Shown here: one piece after another, positions 36,402 through 45,672 of the stretch
How positions within the stretch are numbered: position 1 is the stretch's first letter
Layout of the letters: each line of letters opens with the position of its first letter
Assembly: GCF_035987325.1 (NCBI RefSeq)
Contig: NZ_CP108488.1
Coordinates: forward strand, 1,426,001-1,490,000
Reading direction: 5' to 3'
DNA length: 64,000 bases
DNA from: Streptomyces sp. NBC_01244
GTDB lineage: Bacteria > Actinomycetota > Actinomycetes > Streptomycetales > Streptomycetaceae
Program-made: the position numbers and the translations under genes
Notes under the pieces: model-generated
Database searches by the model: none
Told to the model about the DNA's origin: nothing
The model's input: the letters and a program-made list of their open reading frames with translations, nothing else

Positions 36402-36418
36402 GCCCGGGACTCCCTCGG

Positions 36419-37333
36419 TCAGTGTTCCGGGAGCCGGTCCGCCTCACGGGTCAGGGCCGCCAGGACCGGGGCGATCAGCGGGTGCGCCTCGGCGCCGCGC
36501 CGGGTGGCGGCGAAGACGCGGCGGGTGGGCGCGGGACCGGACACCGGGCGGACCCGGACCTCCTTGAGGTCCATGCCGCGCAGCGCCGAGCGCGGCACGA
36601 GAGCCACTCCGGCGCCGGCGCCGACCAGGGCCACCACGGCCCGGAAGTCGTCGGAGGAGTGCACCAACCGGGGCTGGAACCCTGCCAGTTCGCAGGCGAG
36701 GAGCATCACGTCGTGGCAGGGGTTGCCGGGGTACTGGCCCACCCAGTCCGCATCGGAGAGGTCGGCCAGGGACACCTCGGGCAGGTCCCCGAGCGGGTGT
36801 CCGGCCGGGAGGACCGCGTCGAAGGGCTCGGCGTAGAGCGGGAGCACGGACAGCCGGCCGTCGTCGGCGCCCGGGGCTCCCCGGTACTCCACGGCCAGCG
36901 CCAGGTCCGCCTCCCCGTCGAGCAGGAGCAGCAGGCTCTGGTCGCCCTCCGCGTCGCGTACGCGCAGCCGGATCCCGGGGTGGTCCGCGGCGAGCCGGGT
37001 GATGGCGGGGGCCAGTACCTCGGCGATGCCGGTGGCGAAGGCGGCCACGGTGACCTCGCCCGCCGAGCCGCCCGCGTAGGCGGCGAGTTCCGCTTCCGCC
37101 CGCTCCAGCTGTGCGAGCACCTCGTGGGCGTGCCCGAGCAGGATCTGCCCTGCCGCGGTGAGCCGGACGCCCCGGCCGCTGCGGGTCAGCAGGGCATGCC
37201 CGGTCTCCTGCTCCAGCGCCGCGAGCTGCTGGGAGACGGCGGAGGGGGTGAGGTAGAGGGCTGCGGCCGCGGCGGTCACCGTACGGTGGTCCGCGACGGC
37301 CCGCAGGATGCGCAGCCTCCGTGGGTCGATCAC
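36419..37333 (-). CDS. LysR family transcriptional regulator
   Basis: A 304-residue LysR protein with the N-terminal winged helix (RRLRILRAVADHRTVTAAAAALYLTPSAVSQQLAALE) and a LysR substrate-binding domain starting near residue 95 (EVTVAAFATGIAEVLAP). The start is GTG at 37333. It is convergent with the MBL hydrolase gene and lacks a divergent partner inside 250 bp, which is unusual for LysR regulators, so its target is unclear. Confidence 0.92.
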   Translation of the reverse strand: MIDPRRLRILRAVADHRTVTAAAAALYLTPSAVSQQLAALEQETGHALLTRSGRGVRLTAAGQILLGHAHEVLAQLERAEAELAAYAGGSAGEVTVAAFATGIAEVLAPAITRLAADHPGIRLRVRDAEGDQSLLLLLDGEADLALAVEYRGAPGADDGRLSVLPLYAEPFDAVLPAGHPLGDLPEVSLADLSDADWVGQYPGNPCHDVMLLACELAGFQPRLVHSSDDFRAVVALVGAGAGVALVPRSALRGMDLKEVRVRPVSGPAPTRRVFAATRRGAEAHPLIAPVLAALTREADRLPEH

Positions 37334-37487
37334 GCTGCCATTCTCGCAGGCCGCGGGGCCCTGCCGGGCCGACCGAACGGGCGGGAGGGGCCCGATCCGG
37401 TGTGAACCGAGTCGGGGGTCACGCCCTCCGGCCGGGTGCGTGGCCCGGACCGCGCGGGGTGCTGTCCCCTACCCGCCCTTCGCCCGT

Positions 37488-37562
37488 TCCCCGGGCTCTG
37501 CCCGGACCCGTCCTGGGGCTCCGCCCCAGACCCGGTCCTCAAACGCCGGACGGCTGGATTTG
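37488..37562. repeat. Streptomyces-type dispersed intergenic repeat
   Basis: A segment with hairpins CCGGGC-TCT-GCCCGG (37491-37505) and CTGGGGC-TCC-GCCCCAG (37513-37529) followed by CCTCAAACGCCGGACGGCTG. I recall this layout as a repeat scattered through streptomycete intergenic regions. It lies just downstream of kbl and probably also ends its transcript. Confidence 0.6.
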
Positions 37563-37586
37563 CTGCGCACGGGGGCCGGACCGGGC

Positions 37587-38795
37587 TCAGTTCTCGGCGC
37601 CCGTCAGGGCAGCCCGCGCGTCGATGAACGCCGCGATCGCGCGTTCCACGTCGGCCGTGGAGTGCGCGGCCGAGAGCTGGACGCGGATCCGCGCGGCGCC
37701 CATCGGCACCACCGGGTAGGAGAAGCCGATCACGTAGACCCCGCGCTCCAGCAGGAGTTCCGCCATCTTGGCCGCCTCCGCCGCGTCGCCGATCATCACG
37801 GGGGCGATGGCGTGGTCGCCGGGCAGGATCTCGAAGCCCGCCTCGGTCATCTTCGTACGGAAGAGCGCGGTGTTGGCGGCGAGCCGCTCGCGCAGGTCGT
37901 CGGCCGACTCCAGCAGGTCCAGGACCTTGAGGGAGGCCGCCGCGATGACCGGGGCGAGGGAGTTGGAGAAGAGGTACGGGCGCGAGCGCTGGCGCAGCAG
38001 TTCCACGATCTCGGCGCGCGCCGCGACGTAGCCGCCGGAGGCTCCGCCCAGCGCCTTGCCGAGGGTGCCGGTGATGATGTCCACGCGGTCCATGACCCCG
38101 TGCAGTTCGGGGGTGCCGCGGCCACCGGGGCCGACGAAGCCGACGGCGTGCGAGTCGTCGACCATGACCATGGCGTCGTAGCGCTCCGCGAGGTCGCAGA
38201 TCCCGGCGAGCGGGGCGACGTAGCCGTCCATGGAGAACACGCCGTCGGTGACGATCAGCTTGCGGCGGGCGCCGCCCTCGGTGGCCTCCTTGAGCCGGGT
38301 CTCCAGCTCCGCCATGTCGCGGTTGGCGTAGCGGAAGCGGCGGGCCTTGGAGAGGCGGATGCCGTCGATGATCGAGGCGTGGTTGAGGGCGTCGGAGATC
38401 ACCGCGTCCTCGGGGCCGAGGATGGTCTCGAAGACTCCGCCGTTGGCGTCGAAGCAGGAGGAGTAGAGGATCGTGTCCTCCTGGCCGAGGAAGGCGGAGA
38501 GCCTCGCCTCCAGCTCCTTGTGCACCTCCTGCGTACCGCAGATGAAGCGCACGGAGGCCATTCCGTAGCCCCAGCGGTCCAGGGCCTCCTTCGCCGCGGT
38601 GACCACCTCGGGGTGGTCGGCGAGGCCGAGGTAGTTGTTGGCGCAGAAGTTGAGGACCTCACCAGCGGCGCCGCCCGAGGTCACCGCGACGGCGGCGTTC
38701 TGCGGGGTGCCGATGACGCGCTCGGGCTTGTGCAGACCCGCGGCGCGGATCTCATCGAGGGTCGTACGGAGGTCCGCGCGGACGGTCTCGAACAT
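37587..38795 (-). CDS. kbl: Glycine C-acetyltransferase (2-amino-3-ketobutyrate CoA ligase)
   Basis: A 402-residue PLP enzyme of the alpha-oxoamine synthase family, close to the usual 398 residues of Kbl. It has [46 protein letters not shown] and the PLP-lysine loop [14 protein letters not shown]. It cleaves 2-amino-3-ketobutyrate with CoA to glycine and acetyl-CoA. The tdh gene lies 134 bp upstream on the same strand, completing the threonine degradation pathway. If Kbl is limiting, the unstable intermediate decays to aminoacetone, a methylglyoxal precursor. Confidence 0.94.
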   Translation of the reverse strand: MFETVRADLRTTLDEIRAAGLHKPERVIGTPQNAAVAVTSGGAAGEVLNFCANNYLGLADHPEVVTAAKEALDRWGYGMASVRFICGTQEVHKELEARLSAFLGQEDTILYSSCFDANGGVFETILGPEDAVISDALNHASIIDGIRLSKARRFRYANRDMAELETRLKEATEGGARRKLIVTDGVFSMDGYVAPLAGICDLAERYDAMVMVDDSHAVGFVGPGGRGTPELHGVMDRVDIITGTLGKALGGASGGYVAARAEIVELLRQRSRPYLFSNSLAPVIAAASLKVLDLLESADDLRERLAANTALFRTKMTEAGFEILPGDHAIAPVMIGDAAEAAKMAELLLERGVYVIGFSYPVVPMGAARIRVQLSAAHSTADVERAIAAFIDARAALTGAEN

Positions 38796-38929
38796 GTGCG
38801 GTGCTCTCTTTCTCCTGGTGCGGCGAAGGGAGGGGGGCCGGGCCCCGCGGAGGGGGGAGGGTGGTGCGGGGCCCGGCCGGAGGGAAATGGTGTGTGGGGC
38901 TGGACGCCCGGGCGCCGGCGCCCGGGTCG

Positions 38930-39961
38930 CTACGCCTGGGTCCAGTCCAGGATGATCTTGCCGCTGCGCGCGGTCGCGGCCTCGTCGAACGCGGCCTCGA
39001 AGTCCCCGAAGGCGTACCGGCCGGTGATGACGGGGCTGAGGTCGAGCCCGCCTTCCAGCAGCACGGTCATCGCGTACCAGGTCTCGAACATCTCGCGGCC
39101 GTAGATGCCCTTGATGGTGATCATCGAGGTGACGACCTTGGCCCAGTCGACGGCGAACTCCTGCGCCGGCAGGCCCAGCATGGCGATCCGGCCGCCGTGC
39201 GTCATGTTGTCGATCATGTCGCGCATGGCCTCGCCGCGGCCGGACATCTCCAGGCCGATGTCGAAGCCCTCGCGCAGGCCCAGCTGGGCCTGCGCGTCGG
39301 CGATGGTCGCCTTCGAGACGTCGAGCGCGAGGGTGGCACCGGCCTTGCGGGCGATCTCCAGACGCTCCGGGCTGACGTCGGTGATGACCACGTTGCGCGC
39401 TCCCGCGTGCCGGGCCACGGCCGCCGCCATGATCCCGATCGGGCCCGCGCCGGTGATCAGTACGTCCTCGCCGACCAGCGGGAAGGAGAGCGCGGTGTGC
39501 ACGGCGTTGCCGAACGGGTCGAAGATCGCCGCGACATCGAGGTCCACCTTCGTCCGGTGCACCCACACGTTCTGCGCGGGCAGCACCACGTACTCGGCGA
39601 AGGCGCCGTCGCGCCCCACTCCGAGCCCGATCGTGCTGCGGCACAGGTGGCGGCGCCCGGCCAGACAGTTGCGACACGTCCCGCACACCAGGTGGCCCTC
39701 GCCGCTGACCAGCGCGCCGACCTCGATGCCGGTGACGCCCGCGCCGAGCGCGGCCACCTCTCCGACGAACTCGTGACCGAGCACGAGCGGGGTCTTGACG
39801 GCGCCCTGCGCCCAGCCGTCCCAGTTGCGGATGTGCAGGTCCGTCCCGCAGATGCCGGTGCGCAGCACCCTGATCAGCACGTCGCCGGGGCCGTACTCGG
39901 GCTCGGGAACGTCCATCAGCCACAGCCCGGGCTCGGCCTTGTGCTTGACGAGTGCCTTCAT
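38930..39961 (-). CDS. tdh: L-threonine 3-dehydrogenase
   Basis: A 343-residue zinc MDR enzyme, as long as E. coli Tdh (341). Catalytic zinc: [15 protein letters not shown] and LGHEFVGEV; structural zinc: four Cys in [15 protein letters not shown]; Rossmann motif [13 protein letters not shown]; the Tdh-typical [12 protein letters not shown]. It oxidises L-threonine to 2-amino-3-ketobutyrate with NAD+. I chose MKALVKH at 39961 (GGAG upstream). It forms a unit with kbl. Confidence 0.95.
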   Translation of the reverse strand: MKALVKHKAEPGLWLMDVPEPEYGPGDVLIRVLRTGICGTDLHIRNWDGWAQGAVKTPLVLGHEFVGEVAALGAGVTGIEVGALVSGEGHLVCGTCRNCLAGRRHLCRSTIGLGVGRDGAFAEYVVLPAQNVWVHRTKVDLDVAAIFDPFGNAVHTALSFPLVGEDVLITGAGPIGIMAAAVARHAGARNVVITDVSPERLEIARKAGATLALDVSKATIADAQAQLGLREGFDIGLEMSGRGEAMRDMIDNMTHGGRIAMLGLPAQEFAVDWAKVVTSMITIKGIYGREMFETWYAMTVLLEGGLDLSPVITGRYAFGDFEAAFDEAATARSGKIILDWTQA

Positions 39962-40166
39962 GGGGGTGGCTCCAGGCATGCGGAGGGGAGCGCTACGGGG
40001 CGTGCGGGCCGGGCAGCGTCGGACGACACCAATCTGCCGACCTGCGGGTGATCAGTCCATCGAGGATTTCTTAAGCGGGTCCACAGCCCAGCTTCACGCC
40101 TATGCTCCTCAGGTGACGGGCAGGGGCCGGGGAGTGGGCCGGGCCGGGAATGGGGAGGTGAGGGGC

Positions 40167-41078
40167 GTGCCGAGTCTGCGCAGCAGAGCGCTTTCGGCCG
40201 CGCTGATCGCGGCGGGGCGGCGAAGACGGTTCGGGAGCGCCGAGGCGGTCCGTACCCGGGTGGCGGAATCGATGCGGCGCCCGGCGTCGCACCTTCCCCC
40301 GCGTTCGCTGGGCCGGGTGGCAGAGGTCTCGCGGACCTTCGTGGGGGCCTGGCCGGTGTACGAGGTCTCGCCGCTCGGCGTGGAACCGGCCGCCCGGGTG
40401 CTGTACGTGCACGGCGGCGGGTACATCAACGAACTGGTCCGGGCGCACTGGTCGCTGATCCGGACCCTGGTCACGCAGGCGCAGGCCCGGGTGGTCGTAC
40501 CGGCGTACATCCTGGCCCCGCGCGGAACCGCCGACCGGACCGTCCCGGTCGCCGCCGATCTGCTCAGCGGCCTGATCGCGAGCGGGGGCGCGGGCGGCAC
40601 GGTGCTCCTCGGCGATTCGGCGGGCGCCGGGCTGGCGCTGGCCGCGGCACAGCGGCTGCGCGACCGCAACGGGGCGCAGCCGTCCCGGATCGTGTTGATC
40701 TCGCCCTGGCTGGACGTGTCCATGAGCCATCCCGACCAGGCGGCCATCGAGGCGGGCGACCCGATGCTGGCCCGCCCGGGCCTGCGGGAGGCCGGACGCT
40801 TGTACGCGGGCAACCTGGCGGCCGACGATCCCCGGGTGAGCCCGCTGCACGGGTCGTTCGCGGGGCTGGCCCCGCTGACGGTCTTCACGGGCACCCGGGA
40901 CGTCCTGTCGACCGACAGCCGCGAACTGCTGGCCAAGGCGCGGGCGGCCGGCGCCGAGGTGGAGTTCATCGAGGAGCCGGGGCTGCCGCACGACTACCCG
41001 CTGCTGCCGGTCCCGGAGGGCAGGGCGGCCCGCGACCGGATCGTGGAGCTGGTCCGCGCGGCGGCGGCGGAGTCCTGA
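40167..41078 (+). CDS. Alpha/beta hydrolase, HSL-type esterase
   Basis: A 303-residue hormone-sensitive-lipase-type esterase: oxyanion motif YVHGGGY, nucleophile elbow GDSAGAGLA, acid in GTRDVLSTDS and His in LPHDYP. Such enzymes hydrolyse short acyl esters. The GTG at 40167 lies after GAGGTGAGGGG. It is divergent from tdh and convergent with the methyltransferase; no clear pathway link. Confidence 0.9.
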   Translation: MPSLRSRALSAALIAAGRRRRFGSAEAVRTRVAESMRRPASHLPPRSLGRVAEVSRTFVGAWPVYEVSPLGVEPAARVLYVHGGGYINELVRAHWSLIRTLVTQAQARVVVPAYILAPRGTADRTVPVAADLLSGLIASGGAGGTVLLGDSAGAGLALAAAQRLRDRNGAQPSRIVLISPWLDVSMSHPDQAAIEAGDPMLARPGLREAGRLYAGNLAADDPRVSPLHGSFAGLAPLTVFTGTRDVLSTDSRELLAKARAAGAEVEFIEEPGLPHDYPLLPVPEGRAARDRIVELVRAAAAES

Positions 41079-41112
41079 GCCGCCACCGCCTCCTGCCGGC
41101 CCCTGAGGAGCC

Positions 41113-41829
41113 TCAGGCCACACAGTTCATCAGGGAGCCGACGGGCGCCGTGCGGTAGCGGGCCCAGTAGGTCTCGTCCCGGGTCGCGCAGGCGGGCGGG
41201 GTCCGGGTCGGCTGCCAGGTCACGGTGGCGAAGCCGGCGTCGGCGGCGGCTTCCGCGAAGTCGGCGTGGGCCCACTCGCGGCATTCGAACGGGACCGGCG
41301 GGTCGGTCTCCAGCCGCGCCCGCAGCAGCGGGGCGTCCCCGCCGGGAGCGCGCTCGACGACGCTGATCCCGTACGGCTCCCAGTCCGCGTACGGGAAGGC
41401 CCCCGGGTTCGGCACGATGGCGAGGAGCCGCCCGCCGGGGCGCAGGTTGGCGCGTACGGCGCGGAACATGGCGTGCAGGGCCGCCCGGTCGTGAGCCTGG
41501 TTGAACAGGTACACGGCGGTGGCCAGGTCGAACGGTCCCAGGGCCGGCATGTCGGCCGCCGCGTCCGCGACGACGTACTCGACGCGGTGCGCGAGGCCCG
41601 CGCCGGTCTCCCGGGCCCGGCGGATCCGCTCGGGGCAGCTGTCGACGCCCACCGTCCTGCGGGCCCCGCCGCTCGCCAGCAGCCGGGTGGTGCTCCCGTG
41701 ACCACAGGCCATGTCGAGGGTGTCGAGGCCGCGGACGCCGCCGAGGGCGTCGAGGGCCGTGCTCAGGGTGAAGGCATCGGCGACCGAGAAGGCCGGCGGG
41801 GGCGTTGACGTGTCGTACTGCTGTCGCAT
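41113..41829 (-). CDS. Class I SAM-dependent methyltransferase
   Basis: A 238-residue Rossmann methyltransferase with LDMACGHGSTTRLLA (motif I), VGVDSCPERI (acidic end of strand 2), ADAAADMPALGPFDLATAVYLFNQA (motif II/IV) and RPGGRLLAIVPN. The C-terminal region ends MNCVA. The acceptor is unknown. The feoC-like gene is upstream on the same strand, 79 bp away. Confidence 0.88.
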   Translation of the reverse strand: MRQQYDTSTPPPAFSVADAFTLSTALDALGGVRGLDTLDMACGHGSTTRLLASGGARRTVGVDSCPERIRRARETGAGLAHRVEYVVADAAADMPALGPFDLATAVYLFNQAHDRAALHAMFRAVRANLRPGGRLLAIVPNPGAFPYADWEPYGISVVERAPGGDAPLLRARLETDPPVPFECREWAHADFAEAAADAGFATVTWQPTRTPPACATRDETYWARYRTAPVGSLMNCVA

Positions 41830-41908
41830 GTCCGAAAGCCTGCCCGCCACCGGACCGTGGCCGTCGGTCCCCGCCCCGTACCTCCCCCGGACGGGGGAGG
41901 CGTTCGGA

Positions 41909-42559
41909 TCAGTCGTACGACGTACGGGGCCGCGCCCTTGTGCCCTGGGGGCACGCGGCGGCCACCGCGCGTGCGGCTCCGGCCCCCTCCTCGGGTCCTC
42001 CCCCGGCGGATGCGCCCTCATCCGCGGGGCGGATACGGTCCGCCGCCACGGATGAAGCGCGGCCGCCCGGTCCCGGGCCGGCATGGGCCTTCGTTTTCGC
42101 CCCGCTGTTCGCCATACCGGCCCTGATGACCGCGGTGACGTGGTCGTACGCGAAGCGGCACCGGGCCCGGTGCCGGGCCTGCGCCGGCGCTACCAGGTGT
42201 GCCGCGGCCCCGGCCGCGGGGGGGCGTACGGGAGCCAGCGCGACCAGTACCGGGCGGTTGGAAGCGGGCGGTGCGTCGCCGCCGGGGCATGCCGTGCAGC
42301 CGCGGGTGGCGGCCCGGCAGCCTCCGCAGTCGCGGCCGCCGATCTCCTCGCGGCGCAGCCGGCCCTTGCGGACCCAGTACGCGGCGAGGTCGGCCGCCTC
42401 GGCCCGGTCGATGCCCAGCCGGTCGGCGATCTGCGCGAGCCCCTCCCCGGGGGGCGCCTCCTCGAAGGCGCGCAGCAGGCGGCGCAGCATGCCGGGGCCG
42501 CTGCCTGCGCCGGGCCCACAGCCTGCGCCGGGCCCACTGCCCGCTCCGGTCCCGCTCAC
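41909..42559 (-). CDS. FeoC-like iron-sulfur regulatory protein with long tail
   Basis: About 216 residues. After a low-complexity Gly/Ala/Ser/Pro/Cys start it has a FeoC-like winged helix (MLRRLLRAFEEAP, LAQIADRLGIDRAEAADLAAYWVRKGRLRREEI) followed by four cysteines (CGGC and CTAC) that would bind an Fe-S cluster. The start overlaps the feoB stop as GTGA, so it is translated with FeoB. It is roughly twice the usual length; the extra C-terminal part is Ala/Pro/Gly-rich and may not be folded. FeoC proteins sense iron or oxygen and modulate Feo transport. Confidence 0.75.
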   Translation of the reverse strand: MSGTGAGSGPGAGCGPGAGSGPGMLRRLLRAFEEAPPGEGLAQIADRLGIDRAEAADLAAYWVRKGRLRREEIGGRDCGGCRAATRGCTACPGGDAPPASNRPVLVALAPVRPPAAGAAAHLVAPAQARHRARCRFAYDHVTAVIRAGMANSGAKTKAHAGPGPGGRASSVAADRIRPADEGASAGGGPEEGAGAARAVAAACPQGTRARPRTSYD

Positions 42560-44703
42560 CACACCAGCCTCGCGATCTGGAAGACGCCGACGGCGAGCAG
42601 CCAGGCCGCCGCCAGTTGGATGCCGAAGCCGATGACGGTCAGCCGGGTGCCGATCTCGGCCCGCTGCGCGGCCAGGGTGGCGAAGCAGGGGGTGTAGGCG
42701 AGGATGAAGACCAGGAAGGCGAGCGCGGCCGCCCGTTGGTGCCCGCCGGAGGATTCCTCGAAGGTGGCGTGCAGGCTCGCGGTGAGCTTGGGGTCACCGT
42801 CCTCCTCGGCCGAGTAGGTCTGGGCGAGGGTGGAGATCACGCCCTCCTTGGCGATCAGGCCGGTGCCGAGCGCCGCCGTGGCGTGCCAGTCGCCGAAGCC
42901 GGCCGGGGCCACGAGGGGCGCCGTGGCGCGGGTGACCGTACCGAACACGCTCTGCTCGACGTCGACCTTGCCGAAGCCTCCGTGGCCGGCCGCGGCCGGG
43001 ATCGCCATGAGGAGCCAGACGGCGGCCGCGGTCGCGACGATGAGGCCGCCTGCGGTGCGCAGGAACGCGGCGAGCTTCTGCCAGACCTGGGCGCCGGTGA
43101 CCCGCAGGGTGGGCAGCCGGTACGGGGGCAGTTCCAGGACGAGCGGTTCGTCCTTCATGTCCCGGAACAGCAGGGGCCGCAGGATCAGGCCCATGCAGAC
43201 GACCAGCAGCACGGAGGCGACGTAGAGGAAGAAGACGACGGTGCCGGAGTTCGAGCCGAAGAAGACGCCCGCGATCATCACGTAGACGGCGAGGCGGGCG
43301 GTGCAGCTCATGTACGGGATGAGCAGGCCGACGAGCAGCCGGTGCGAGCGGCGGCTGAGGATCCGGGTGCCGGCGAGGGCGGGGACGTTGCAGCCGAAGC
43401 CGACGACGAGCGGCAGGAAGGCGCGGCCGGGCAGCCTCAGGGTCCGCATCAGGCGGTCGGCGACGAAGGCGGCGCGGGCGAAGTAGCCGGAGTCCTCCAG
43501 CAGGGCCAGCAGCAGGAACATGATGATCATCAGCGGGACGAAGGTGAGCAGCTGGCCCACCCCGTTGATCAGGCCGTCGACCAGCAGTCCGGTCAGCCAG
43601 CCGGGCGCGTGGACGGCTTCCAGCAGCCGGTCGGCGCCTGCGCTGACGGGTCCGGAGACGAAGTCGCCGAGGCCGTCCTGGAGGGGTTTGGCCAGCACGG
43701 TGGTGGCCTGGAAGACGCCCCACATGACGGCGAGGAAGAAGGGGACGCCGAAGCCGCGGGAGAGCAGCAGCCGGTCCACCCGGTCGGTGAGGGTGGGCCG
43801 GGCCCCGGCGGGGCGGGGCGCGGCGCGTTCGATGACGGCGTGCGCCCAGGCGTAGCGGGCCTCGGCGACGAGGAGTTCGGCGTCGGTATCGCCCTCCCCG
43901 GCGCCCTCCCCGGCGGCCTCCCCGGCGGCCTCCGCCGCCGCCGCGAGGCGGTGTGCTGCCTCCCGGGCCCGTTCGGCCAGCGCCGCCGGGACCTCGGGCG
44001 GTTCCTCCCCGCAGAGCAGGCTGACGGCCAGCCAGCGCGCGGGGTGCGGGGTCAGCCCGGAGGCCGCATCGGCCAGCGCCGCCAGTTCGGCTGCCACGGG
44101 CGAGCCGGCCGCCCAGCCGGAGGTCCGCCCCTGACCTGGGCGTACGGCGTCCAGGGCGTCGCCCACCGCTTCGGCGAGCAGGTCCAGCCCGGTCCCGGAG
44201 CGTCCTTCCACCCGTACGACGGGCAGCGCGAGCTCGCGGGCCAGCGCGTCCGGGCCGGGGGGCGTTCCGCGGCGGGCGGCGACGTCGGTCATGGTGAGCG
44301 CGATCACGACGGGGATGTCGGTGTCGAGGATCTGCGAGAGCAGGTACAGGTTGCGGGCCGGGTTGGCCGCGTCGAGGGCGAAGACCACGGCGTCGGGCCG
44401 CTCCCCGGCCGGCGCGGTCAGTACGTCGCGCACCAGCGCCTCGTCCGGGGAGTCGGGCAGCAGGCTGTAGGAGCCGGGCAGGTCGGCGACCCGCAGGGGG
44501 CGGCCGCCCGCGGTGCGCCAGTCGCCCTGGGCGACGGAGACGGTCTTGCCCGGCCAGTTGCCGACGCGCTGATGGGCGCCGGTGAGGGCGTTGAAGAGGG
44601 TCGACTTGCCGACGTTGGGATTGCCGACGAGGGCGACGAACGGCGTACCGGTCCGCCGCTCCGCCGTGGCGGTCGCCCCGGCGCCGGTGGCGTGACAGCT
44701 CAT
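42556..44703 (-). CDS. feoB: Ferrous iron transporter FeoB
   Basis: A 715-residue polytopic membrane protein with an N-terminal G domain: G1 GNPNVGKST at 27-35, G3 DLPG at 74-77. The G4 position reads LTMTD where most FeoB proteins have a conserved Asn (N-x-x-D), a noteworthy change. The membrane part has two Gate domains, with the conserved GFGCNVPALAGTR and a second Cys-containing gate (AYTPCFATLAAQR). It imports Fe(II). The ATG overlaps feoA as ATGA and its stop overlaps the feoC-like start. Confidence 0.95.
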   Translation of the reverse strand: MSCHATGAGATATAERRTGTPFVALVGNPNVGKSTLFNALTGAHQRVGNWPGKTVSVAQGDWRTAGGRPLRVADLPGSYSLLPDSPDEALVRDVLTAPAGERPDAVVFALDAANPARNLYLLSQILDTDIPVVIALTMTDVAARRGTPPGPDALARELALPVVRVEGRSGTGLDLLAEAVGDALDAVRPGQGRTSGWAAGSPVAAELAALADAASGLTPHPARWLAVSLLCGEEPPEVPAALAERAREAAHRLAAAAEAAGEAAGEGAGEGDTDAELLVAEARYAWAHAVIERAAPRPAGARPTLTDRVDRLLLSRGFGVPFFLAVMWGVFQATTVLAKPLQDGLGDFVSGPVSAGADRLLEAVHAPGWLTGLLVDGLINGVGQLLTFVPLMIIMFLLLALLEDSGYFARAAFVADRLMRTLRLPGRAFLPLVVGFGCNVPALAGTRILSRRSHRLLVGLLIPYMSCTARLAVYVMIAGVFFGSNSGTVVFFLYVASVLLVVCMGLILRPLLFRDMKDEPLVLELPPYRLPTLRVTGAQVWQKLAAFLRTAGGLIVATAAAVWLLMAIPAAAGHGGFGKVDVEQSVFGTVTRATAPLVAPAGFGDWHATAALGTGLIAKEGVISTLAQTYSAEEDGDPKLTASLHATFEESSGGHQRAAALAFLVFILAYTPCFATLAAQRAEIGTRLTVIGFGIQLAAAWLLAVGVFQIARLVW

Positions 44704-44927
44704 CCGGCGCACCTCAGCCCGCCGGCGGTACGGGTGTCCAGCGCGACCCGGGTGTCCCCGAGCCCGACGAGCAGGCCTCCGGTGGCGCCCCGGGCGATCA
44801 CGGTGACGTCCGCGCCCGGCACGAAGCCGAACTCCAGGAGCCGGCGCCGGCTCCCGCCGGCCTGACCGGGGTCGATCCCGGTGATGCGTACGGTCGTCCC
44901 TGGACGGCTGTCATTGAGCGACGGCAC
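44700..44927 (-). CDS. feoA: Ferrous iron transport protein FeoA
   Basis: A 75-residue SH3-like FeoA protein: LNDSRPGTTVRITGIDP, SRRRLLEFGFVPGADVTVIARG, then the family's G-D-TRVALD strand. The GTG at 44927 follows AAGGAGG at four bases. First gene of feoABC; an iron-box-like site lies 19 bp upstream. Confidence 0.92.
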   Translation of the reverse strand: MPSLNDSRPGTTVRITGIDPGQAGGSRRRLLEFGFVPGADVTVIARGATGGLLVGLGDTRVALDTRTAGGLRCAG

Positions 44928-44945
44928 CGGACCTCCTTGTTCGAC

Positions 44946-44964
44946 TCCACTAAGGCAAACCTAA
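44946..44964. promoter_or_regulatory. Iron-box-like site (DtxR/IdeR family) upstream of feoA
   Basis: Contains TAAGGCAAACCTAA (44951-44964), which matches 12 of 14 positions of the 3' part of the DtxR/IdeR/DmdR iron box TTAGGCTAACCTAA; the 5' part is degenerate. Position upstream of feoA fits iron repression. Confidence 0.6.
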
Positions 44965-45112
44965 GCAGTTCGAGGAGGTTCGAAGGCCGGACGAAGTCCC
45001 TGACCGGCGGGGACTTTCAGCCCGCACTTCCCGCCCGGGCGTCAGCCGATCGGCCGAGTCCGGGGCGGTCCCGCCGGGGCCGGACACCGCCCCGCTGCCC
45101 GGGCGCTGCCGG

Positions 45113-45523
45113 TCAGTGGGAGCGGGCGCCCGCCGCGACCGGCTGGACGGAGCGGCCGTCGAAGGAGAATCCGTCCTCGGACATGGCCTCCGCGCTGGCC
45201 GGATTCAATGCGACGGGGATATTGCGGAGCACTGCAATTCGTACGAGGGCGAGTACGTCGTGCACGTGCGGAGCGGCCCACAAGGGGTCCCAGAAGAATA
45301 CGAGCGACGTGACGTCGCCCGAAATCACCATCGAGCCGATCTGCTGGTCTCCGCCGTGCGGTCCGGACTCAACCGACCTGATCTGCAAGCCGAGTTCCGA
45401 TCTGAGCAGTCGTGCGGTGGAGCTGGTTCCCACCAGTCCGTGCCGGGTCACGGCACGGTGATTGCGCCGCACCCAATTCAGCAGGTCATTCTTCCTCTGG
45501 TCATGTGCCACGAGAGCGATCAT
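45113..45523 (-). CDS. mgsA: Methylglyoxal synthase
   Basis: A 136-residue protein with the full MgsA pattern: IALVAHDQRKNDLLNW at the start, GTSSTARLL phosphate loop, SGPHGGDQQIGSMV with the catalytic Asp, and FFWDPLWAAPHVHDVLALVRIAVLRNIPVALNPASA. It converts dihydroxyacetone phosphate to methylglyoxal and phosphate. Codon use is looser than in neighbours (AGG, AGA, GTA, TTG, AAT, ATT codons), hinting at later acquisition. No Shine-Dalgarno is seen; a TAGCGT hexamer (45535-45530) six bases before ATG suggests a leaderless message. DHA kinase genes 4 kb away make DHAP. Confidence 0.93.
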   Translation of the reverse strand: MIALVAHDQRKNDLLNWVRRNHRAVTRHGLVGTSSTARLLRSELGLQIRSVESGPHGGDQQIGSMVISGDVTSLVFFWDPLWAAPHVHDVLALVRIAVLRNIPVALNPASAEAMSEDGFSFDGRSVQPVAAGARSH

Positions 45524-45672
45524 CAGCCGACGCTAACCCGGCATGATCCCTTCCGCCATTCAGGGCACGGAATTCCGAATTCCGCCGTCACGCGTCCGAT
45601 AAACGGATGTGGCGGCGAAGGCGAGGGTCCGCGGGGTGTGCGGAAGCACCGGCCCGAGTGCATTCTGGAGGG

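Noticed and set aside
38930..39961. Generic sorbitol or alcohol dehydrogenase instead of Tdh
   Set aside because: Length, the [12 protein letters not shown] segment, structural zinc lobe and linkage to kbl favour threonine dehydrogenase.
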